NCBI GenBank assembly: GCA_036504595.1
Contig: DASXUX010000046.1
Location: 1-19,019 of the forward strand
Source of the DNA: DASXUX01 sp036504595
GTDB lineage: Bacteria; Planctomycetota; SZUA-567; H5-PLA8
Length of the DNA: 19,019 nucleotides
Direction: 5' to 3'
Shown here: positions 14,359 through 19,019 of the stretch, piece after piece
How the letters are laid out: each line of letters starts with the position of its first letter
How positions within the stretch are numbered: the first letter of the stretch is position 1
The notes under the pieces: generated by a model
Database searches by the model: none
Told to the model about the DNA's origin: nothing
What the model saw: the letters and a program-made list of their open reading frames with translations, nothing else
Translations under genes and position numbers: made by a program

Positions 14359-15051
14359 TCAGCGCCTCGGCACCGGTAGCCAAGGCTCGAAAACAGCGGT
14401 TGGTTTCTCCTCGTCGACCGTCAGCAATCCGCCGTCCGGGCCGGGATTGGCGATTACGACGTCCTGGCCGCCGGTTTTGAACAAGCCCTGCGACGCGAAC
14501 AGGTGATGCGCGTGTCCTTGAATGACTGCCAAGGGCTTAAGCACGTCGATCACCTCTCGGACGCAATCGAACATGAATCCCGCCCGGTCGCCGTCGCAGG
14601 GGAAGAGCAGGGGCAGGTACGCCGGGTAATGCGTGAGCAGAATGCAGCGGTCTCCGGCTGACATCTCGAACCGCGCGCGCGTCAGCACCTTTTCGCACAC
14701 CGGCCGCAGCGCCGCCTCATCGGGCAGGTCAAAGAACCTAATGCCGCACCATCCAATACCGGCGACGAAGAGGTGCGGCGCGACTTGGACCACCTTGCCG
14801 GTGATGTCATGGGCGCATTTCCGCAAGAAATCCGTGCCGTGGCCGCAGTCGCGATTCCCCAGAACGGCCATGATGGGCGCGCGCCGCTGTTTAGCCCAAA
14901 TTTCGATCCGGCGCAGGCGCGCGTAATCGACCGTCCTGAGGCCCATGTTGCAGAAATCGCCTGCGTGGAGCCATGCTATCACGTCGCGCTCGTCGGCTTT
15001 GGGCGGCACCTGTGCGTGCGTATCGGATAGGCAAATGAACTTCAGCGGCAT
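14359..15051 (-). CDS. Calcineurin-like metallophosphoesterase
   Basis: The 230-residue frame starting at the ATG at 15051 begins directly with the family strand MPLKFICLSDTH, so the longer upstream extension of the open frame is rejected. All metal-binding motifs of the calcineurin-like phosphoesterase fold are present in order: D10-x-H12, GD at 31-32, GNRD at 65-68 (the GNHD box), the lone His in LLTHYPAY (141) and GHAHH at 179-183. These residues hold a two-metal centre that hydrolyses phosphomonoesters or diesters. No signal peptide, so cytoplasmic. Substrate cannot be told; single-domain enzymes of this size include cyclic nucleotide phosphodiesterases and YfcE-like or DNA-acting enzymes. 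Its start overlaps the end of the zinc-ribbon gene by ten bases, which indicates translational coupling. Confidence 0.92.
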   Translation of the reverse strand: MPLKFICLSDTHAQVPPKADERDVIAWLHAGDFCNMGLRTVDYARLRRIEIWAKQRRAPIMAVLGNRDCGHGTDFLRKCAHDITGKVVQVAPHLFVAGIGWCGIRFFDLPDEAALRPVCEKVLTRARFEMSAGDRCILLTHYPAYLPLLFPCDGDRAGFMFDCVREVIDVLKPLAVIQGHAHHLFASQGLFKTGGQDVVIANPGPDGGLLTVDEEKPTAVFEPWLPVPRR

Positions 15052-15308
15052 TTTCGCGAACCTTGGCAATACGGTAATCTGTACCGCCGCTTGTTCCGCA
15101 GCGATGGCGCGTCCTTGAACCACACATCGCAGTACCAGCAGTAGTACCGCCGCCTCGCCTTGTCCGTATACAAGGTGACGAGAAGTTGTTGCTTGCAGTC
15201 CGGGCAACGCCTGGTCACATGCCTCAGCTTCCGGTAGTGCCGACCGCACAGGCTTGACCAGATTCCATCAAACGGAGGGGGGCTGCGTTGTTGGCGTCGT
15301 TTTGCCAT
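15042..15308 (-). CDS. Small zinc-ribbon protein
   Basis: ATG at 15308 follows AGGAG by about six bases and encodes 88 residues. The N-terminus is basic (MAKRRQQRSPPP). The core has two Cys pairs, CPDC and CWYC, 24 residues apart by the first Cys, with YYCWYCDVWF after the second, which is the pattern of a treble-clef or zinc-ribbon fold. A further basic stretch (RNKRRYRLPY) ends the protein. Zinc ribbons of this size often bind nucleic acid or act as adaptors; the high Arg content fits, but there is no direct evidence. The stop lies ten bases inside the metallophosphoesterase gene, so the two are probably made together. Confidence 0.75.
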   Translation of the reverse strand: MAKRRQQRSPPPFDGIWSSLCGRHYRKLRHVTRRCPDCKQQLLVTLYTDKARRRYYCWYCDVWFKDAPSLRNKRRYRLPYCQGSRKCR

Positions 15309-15476
15309 GCTTTTCTCCTGGCCTTTGCAGGCTGTTGGCAACGCCGACGCAGTCCCGACAGTTTGAAACGCGGCGATATGCGGCGCACGGCTTCCTCAAA
15401 AATTGACATCCGCTCTCTGCCAGGCCATTTCGGTCAAGACGAGAACCTCCTCATTCTTTCCGGTCTACGCGGAGTT

Positions 15477-15929
15477 TTACTCTCGCGCCTGCTCGATGGA
15501 TGTTCCGTCAGCATGGTCTCGCTTCTTCCCGCGTACTGTCTTCGCAATTCCTTTGCCCATTCTACGGGCGGGCGTTTTCGAGTGTTGCAGATGGGCCTTG
15601 CGCCCCGTTTTTCGGCACAATTTCTTAATGAGTTTCTCCGCCGCTATGCATGATGATGCATCGAAATCGCGCGCGCCGATCCTGGAGAGGAAGTGCGAGA
15701 GCCGCACCAACGCTTCGCCGTCGCCATCCTTGTCGTGCAGAAACCAGTCCGTTTCGACGCAGTGCTCGCGATACTGCAGGGCCTCACCAGCCAGCGCCCG
15801 GACAACCGCGAGCCAAGGGCTGTGGCCCAGCGCGCCGTATCGATAGCCCAGCAGGGCCTCAGTCTTGTGAACTCCTTCGCCTCTGGGCCAAGGAACGTAA
15901 TGTTCTTGTCTTTGCCGCTTGGTTGCCAG
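15477..15929 (-). CDS. Uncharacterised protein, 5' end disrupted (no normal start codon)
   Basis: From the TAA of the deoxyribosyltransferase-like gene the same frame stays open for 150 codons, to 15477, but has no ATG, GTG or TTG until the TTG at 15710, in mid-protein. From about 15870 the frame looks truly coded (HKTEALLGYRYGALGHSPW, EHCVETDWFLHDKDGDGEA, LVRLSHFLSRIGARDFDASS) with GC-rich third positions, an acidic middle and a basic C-terminal tail (KTGRKAHLQH, GKKRDH). Before 15870 codons in an alternative frame look better (NITFLGPEAKEF). A one-base loss near 15870 would join the two as GPEAKEFHKTEALL. So either the gene is frameshifted, starts at CTG (15929, with AAGG just upstream), or is a readthrough extension. 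No family recognised. Confidence 0.5.
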   Translation of the reverse strand: MATKRQRQEHYVPWPRGEGVHKTEALLGYRYGALGHSPWLAVVRALAGEALQYREHCVETDWFLHDKDGDGEALVRLSHFLSRIGARDFDASSCIAAEKLIKKLCRKTGRKAHLQHSKTPARRMGKGIAKTVRGKKRDHADGTSIEQARE

Positions 15930-16397
15930 TTACACCTTGAGCAATGGGCAAAGCGTGCGTGCGATGTCTTTGGCAAGTGCAAGGTAGTAGTTGTCAAACA
16001 TCGGCTGGTGAATTACGGCGGAGCAGCCATGGTTCAGCATGACGCTCAGGCCCTTCTCGCTGCTTGGGCGACAGTCGGTGCGGAACCCCACGACCGGCAA
16101 ACCCTTGGCGCGGGCATAGCCGACCATGAACCCTACACCGCTCTCGACATCCGGGCCATCCAGCATGGCGATCACGGCCTTGGACTTGGTGATGCCGTCA
16201 AGCGACTCTTCGAACAGCAGTCCCAGCGCTTTGCGGTTTTTTAAGTGCCACTGGGCGCGGCTATCGAAAGGCACTATCACGTCCACGTTGGGCAGCCAGT
16301 TCATAACGCCCTTGGCTACCATCCGGCACATCATCCGGTCTTGGAGAGTGTATAAGGGAGCCGCGAAGAAGACTTTTGTGTGGTTTGCCTCTAGCAT
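15930..16397 (-). CDS. Nucleoside 2-deoxyribosyltransferase-like protein
   Basis: This 155-residue protein begins at ATG 16397 with a GGA site about seven bases upstream. It shows the NDT-fold hallmarks: an N-terminal strand KVFFAAPLYTLQDR (like the AGP-F motif), a central strand AVIAMLDGPDVESGVGFMVGYA carrying Asp80 and the candidate nucleophile Glu85, and the strand GLPVVGFRTDCR, which matches the GKPV.G..TD.R motif. Classical members exchange bases between deoxynucleosides or hydrolyse N-glycosidic bonds; related members cleave nucleotide bonds in signalling and conflict systems. Length equals that of the single-domain family. It follows the AAA+ gene closely: if that gene's C-terminal frame is corrected, only three bases separate them. 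Specific substrate unknown. Confidence 0.85.
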   Translation of the reverse strand: MLEANHTKVFFAAPLYTLQDRMMCRMVAKGVMNWLPNVDVIVPFDSRAQWHLKNRKALGLLFEESLDGITKSKAVIAMLDGPDVESGVGFMVGYARAKGLPVVGFRTDCRPSSEKGLSVMLNHGCSAVIHQPMFDNYYLALAKDIARTLCPLLKV

Positions 16398-16458
16398 GGC
16401 CTAATCCATCCCAAGCACGCCGTTCCACTCCACCCGCGTGCGCCCGATGTCCCCCTCG

Positions 16459-18279
16459 CTACTGCGGCCTCCGTCTGTCCGACGCGCCGTTGCCGCTTGG
16501 ACAATCTGCTTGCCTGTACGCGCCAAAACCGGCGCGCGCCCGGCTGTGCTCGCACCACTGCCCACCCACTTCAAGCCGCACTGCCCTGCGAAAGTCCTCC
16601 ATATTCACCGGACCGGTCTGGTTGCGAGCCAGCGCACTCCGCGACGCATTCAGGATGACGTTCTTGATCTCTCCGCCGGTCAGGTCGGTGTCGGCCAGTT
16701 CCTCGATCATCACGTCCGCCGCGATAGGGAGCTTTGACGGCATGAGTTTTCGCCAGATAGCCAATCGCATTTCGCGGTTCGGCCGCTCGAATTCGATCTT
16801 CAGGCTGATGCGGCGCTCCAGAGCTGCGTCGAGCGTAACCTTCCGGTTCGTGGCGAGGATGCAGACACCCTCGAACTTCTCCAGTTCCTGAAGCAGCACG
16901 TTGACGTCCCGCACCTCCCAGTTGTAATGGGCGCTGTCCCGGTCGCAGAACATCGCGTCGGCTTCGTCCCAGAAGAGCACGGCCCCCGCCTGCCGAGCTT
17001 TCGTAAACATCCGCACCACGTTCTTCTCTGTCTGGCCGACAAAACAGTTTTGAACCTGCGAGTAGTCAATGGCCAGAAGGGGACGTCCCAACTCTCGCGC
17101 CAGCGCCTCGCTCACGGCCGTCTTGCCAACTCCCGGAGGGCCCGAGAACAGGAGCGTCACTCCACGGCCGTAGGCAAAGCTTTCCGCCAAGCCCCACTCG
17201 TCCATCAGCACCCGGCTGTGGCGCGCCTGCGCGATGGCCATCGTAAGCGCCCGCGTCACGTTCTCGCTCAGCACCAACTGATCCAGCCGCAGTTTGCCTT
17301 CACGCAGGTGGCTGTCGCCATCCCGTCTTCTCGGGCGGGACCGTTTGATCTGCATCAGTTCGAGGCTCTTGGTTGTCAGCTCGAACTGCGTATCGCCCAA
17401 GTCCTCCGGGTCATCAGAAATGAGGGGATGCTTGCCCTCGCACGGCTGGATCAAGTCATTCCGGATCAGCCGCGAATCGGGCCTGAAGATGGCTAGGGTA
17501 TCGTCGCCTCCGCATGCCGCGCGCGACAGGTTCTGCCCGGTGCAGAACCACTCTCCGTCGGAAAGCTGTCCAAGTTCCCGCCCGAGCAGCAGGACGAGAA
17601 CTTTCTGCTCCGAATTATCAAGCGCTCCCTCTTGGCTCAAGAATGGGCCGAGTCTCCAGTCCGGGTGGGCGCTCAACGTCCGCATAAGTCCATCCCACAG
17701 AAATGTTATCTGATGAAATGTCTTGCGAGCTCTCCTGTGCGTGCGGAAGCGACGGCCATCTGCTTCATCGACACTGGCCTCCAACACGCGATTCAAAATG
17801 GTCAGTCTTTCGTACAGCTCCTTTTCCGTTGAGACGGGCCACCCGATGGTCTGGCTGTCCTGATTGTCCAGGACGTCATCCGCAAAAAAGGGATCGATGG
17901 AGATTCCCCGGCTGCGGGGTTCGTCGGAAACGTCGCCGAGCGTCACCAATCCCGTCGTGGCCAGTGGCCCGTTGCGAAAGAGCGTGCGCTGCACTTGGAC
18001 CGCCTGCGTACCCGTCACGCCCACGAATCGGAAAACTTCCGCGCACGTGTCCAACTCGTCGTCGATCAAAGACAGGTGCGCCAAAAGAAGGGCGACTAGA
18101 ATGTCCTGTTCAACTGCTGAGAGCTGCGCAGCGCGGAAGCGTTTGCAGAGCAAAATGTCGTCGCCCGTCAGAGCTAAGCTGCGATGGTAGCAGCCGGACC
18201 ATTGCTGAACCAACTTGGCGGCGCGACCGTGGGCGCGGGGCGACGGGGCCTCGCGAAGACGCTGCCGCGCCATGAACAT
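16459..18279 (-). CDS. AAA+ ATPase with N-terminal wing-like regulatory region
   Basis: From the ATG at 18279 the frame gives 606 residues; an in-frame GTG at 18489 adds 70 doubtful residues. The AAA module is complete: Walker A GPPGVGKT (380-387), Walker B VLFWDEAD (434-441), sensor 1 ATN (476-478), paired arginines ERR (488-490) as the finger, and sensor 2 GGEIKN (535-540). A pore-like NCFVGQTEKN follows the second strand. The N-terminal 300 residues are mostly helical. A stretch ending in WFCTGQNL to IRNDLIQ looks winged-helix-like. This type occurs with contractile injection, chaperone and conflict loci. The last 32 residues (CEHSRARAGFGAY onward) look out of frame; a +1 shift near 16558 gives GRAPVLARTGKQIVQAATAR to EWNGVLGMD, stopping at 16401, three bases before the next ATG. 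A better start may be ATG 18383 in another frame. Confidence 0.88.
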   Translation of the reverse strand: MFMARQRLREAPSPRAHGRAAKLVQQWSGCYHRSLALTGDDILLCKRFRAAQLSAVEQDILVALLLAHLSLIDDELDTCAEVFRFVGVTGTQAVQVQRTLFRNGPLATTGLVTLGDVSDEPRSRGISIDPFFADDVLDNQDSQTIGWPVSTEKELYERLTILNRVLEASVDEADGRRFRTHRRARKTFHQITFLWDGLMRTLSAHPDWRLGPFLSQEGALDNSEQKVLVLLLGRELGQLSDGEWFCTGQNLSRAACGGDDTLAIFRPDSRLIRNDLIQPCEGKHPLISDDPEDLGDTQFELTTKSLELMQIKRSRPRRRDGDSHLREGKLRLDQLVLSENVTRALTMAIAQARHSRVLMDEWGLAESFAYGRGVTLLFSGPPGVGKTAVSEALARELGRPLLAIDYSQVQNCFVGQTEKNVVRMFTKARQAGAVLFWDEADAMFCDRDSAHYNWEVRDVNVLLQELEKFEGVCILATNRKVTLDAALERRISLKIEFERPNREMRLAIWRKLMPSKLPIAADVMIEELADTDLTGGEIKNVILNASRSALARNQTGPVNMEDFRRAVRLEVGGQWCEHSRARAGFGAYRQADCPSGNGASDRRRPQ

Positions 18280-18397
18280 CTGCTGCGCGGCATCCAAAAG
18301 GTCATCGACGGTCCTGAATGCCTTTGGGCGACCAGGCGTTCGGGCGACGACGCCCTGATTTCTGACCCTTGGCCCGCACGCATGATACTGAATCCCT

Positions 18398-18592
18398 TTA
18401 GCGCTCAAACACGTCTCCCTTGAAAAGCAACGGCCATCCACGCAATTGCGGCGGCGTGACTGCGCCGTCCCCAACCCACGGAAGCACACGCCGCGCCCAA
18501 TCCAAAACCCTCACGATTTTTTCTCCAGAGAGACACGAGCGACGACGCCCAACCGAAGCGATTTCGAGTATCCGATATTGGGATTCTTGCAT
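18398..18592 (-). CDS. Possible small leader protein of the AAA+ operon
   Basis: A 64-codon frame starts at ATG 18592 and stops with TAA at 18398-18400. The product is mostly hydrophobic and basic (VGRRRSCLSGEKIVRVLDWA, WPLLFKGDVFER) with two Trp-rich segments; no family is recognised. There is no clear ribosome binding site, and the ATG lies inside the palindromic operator 18591-18605, so a leaderless or tightly repressed message would be needed. After its stop, AAAGGG leads ten bases later to ATG 18383, a plausible start for the AAA+ protein in another frame. Coding status is uncertain. Confidence 0.4.
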   Translation of the reverse strand: MQESQYRILEIASVGRRRSCLSGEKIVRVLDWARRVLPWVGDGAVTPPQLRGWPLLFKGDVFER

Positions 18593-18615
18593 CCGATAAT
18601 CGGATGGTGTATATT
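18587..18615 (+). promoter_or_regulatory. Sigma70-type promoter of the FHA gene with embedded palindromic operator
   Basis: TTGCAT at 18587-18592 and TATATT at 18610-18615 are separated by exactly 17 bases. Within and overlapping the spacer is the 15-bp palindrome ATCCGAT-A-ATCGGAT (18591-18605). A third half-site, ATCCGATA, lies at 18570-18577, exactly 21 bases upstream of the palindrome's first half-site, that is two helical turns. A dimeric repressor bound here would block the promoter and would also cover the start of the divergent small ORF. Confidence 0.6.
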
Positions 18616-18654
18616 ACGAGCGTATTCAGGCACGGCGGCATAAGGAATCCCCCA

Positions 18655-19019
18655 GTGGCAGATGACATGACAAAGCCCGCTCGTGGGCGTTCCAAGGCGT
18701 TCGTCAAAGGCGGGGCACTAAAGCTTGCCATTTGCTTCAAGACCAAGGTCTGGACAGTGCCTTTGCAGGATCGGCTCACTTGGCGAATCGGGCGGAGCGC
18801 TCGGTGCGATATCCAGGTTCCCGATCCGAGCGTCGCTGACTGCCACGCCATCTTGACCCATTCCTCCAACACGGTTAATCAAGGCGAGATCGAGCTCAAA
18901 GGTCTCGGCGGCCACCTCATAAAGGTGGCCGGGAGACTTGTTAGCGAAGCGGTTGTTCTCCCTGGAGTCTCCTTCTGGCTGGGACAGACCGAGTTCCGCG
19001 TTATCGCTCTGGCCCCAGA
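18655..19019 (+). CDS. FHA-domain protein, N-terminal part, 3' truncated by window edge
   Basis: GTG at 18655 has AAGGA eight bases upstream and is preferred over the in-frame ATG at 18667, which would lie too far from that site. The frame is open to the window end (121 codons). After a basic start (TKPARGRSKAFVKGG) comes an FHA fold: LTWRIGRSARCDIQVPDPSV matches the IGR..DCDI.L.D..VS core, and ADCHAIL matches the SR.HA motif. The Ser-Arg pair of the phosphothreonine-binding site is replaced by Ala-Asp, so phosphopeptide binding may be weak. Strands LGGHLIKVAGR, VSEAVVLPGVSFWLGQ and TEFRVIAL complete the domain. It is transcribed divergently from the AAA+ operon under a shared operator, which suggests joint control. 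Confidence 0.85.
   Translation, partial: MADDMTKPARGRSKAFVKGGALKLAICFKTKVWTVPLQDRLTWRIGRSARCDIQVPDPSVADCHAILTHSSNTVNQGEIELKGLGGHLIKVAGRLVSEAVVLPGVSFWLGQTEFRVIALAP

Noticed and set aside
15224..15409. A 61-codon minus-strand frame starting at 15409 before the zinc-ribbon gene.
   Set aside because: It overlaps the well-supported zinc-ribbon start, has no good ribosome binding site and no domain.
15693..16244. A 183-codon plus-strand open frame over the NDT-like gene.
   Set aside because: It is antisense to the recognisable NDT motifs and has no family features.
16459..18489. GTG at 18489 as the AAA+ start.
   Set aside because: No ribosome binding site, and the added residues are Cys/Arg-rich and look like an out-of-frame reading of the small ORF.
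1..19019. CRISPR array, tRNA or rRNA genes, attachment sites.
   Set aside because: No regularly spaced direct repeats outside the coding Kelch array and no tRNA- or rRNA-like sequence were seen.

Overview
The window is GC-rich bacterial DNA (roughly 60% by eye). The gene content points to a planctomycete or a related PVC/Acidobacteria-type soil or freshwater bacterium: a giant secreted Kelch/PKD/Ig protein, a secreted beta-helix protein next to an FGE-like (SUMF1-family) protein, a WD40 fragment, a Lys/Ala-rich nucleoid protein beside an HU homologue, and AAA+ and FHA proteins. This placement rests on recognised families, not on a marker gene, so it is tentative. No rRNA, tRNA, CRISPR array or intact insertion sequence was found.

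Layout. (1) 1-1121: the end of a receiver-like protein, then about 850 bp without an intact gene, holding a transposase C-terminal scar and a perfect 13+13 bp palindrome. (2) 1122-2160: a two-gene plus-strand operon for chromatin-like proteins, namely a duplicated-domain Lys/Ala-rich protein with an AT-hook-like motif, then HU. (3) 2310-10034, minus strand: a 2574-residue secreted protein with 28 Kelch repeats arranged as four seven-blade units, two E-set domains, IPT/TIG, chitobiase-C-like, PKD and Ig-like domains. Its leader carries a hairpin before the ribosome binding site, and a decayed Kelch repeat lies upstream. (4) 10653-14105, plus strand: a frameshifted WD40 remnant, an intact secreted right-handed beta-helix protein and a frameshifted FGE-like protein, closely spaced like an operon. 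(5) 14106-14358: a convergent intergenic region packed with inverted copies of GCCCGTCACAG. (6) 14359-18592, minus strand: metallophosphoesterase, zinc ribbon, an uncharacterised protein with a damaged 5' end, a nucleoside 2-deoxyribosyltransferase-like protein, an AAA+ ATPase and a small leading ORF. (7) 18655-19019: the start of a divergent FHA-domain gene with a good sigma70-type promoter whose spacer contains a palindromic operator.

The most notable biology is the four-propeller Kelch protein, the paired nucleoid-protein operon, and the divergent FHA / AAA+ / deoxyribosyltransferase-like locus with its operator. A second theme is that at least three and perhaps five reading frames in the window can be restored by small indels (WD40 remnant, FGE-like gene, AAA+ C-terminus, possibly AAA+ N-terminus and the gene at 15477-15929). 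This means either real decay or residual assembly errors, and it affects several gene ends.
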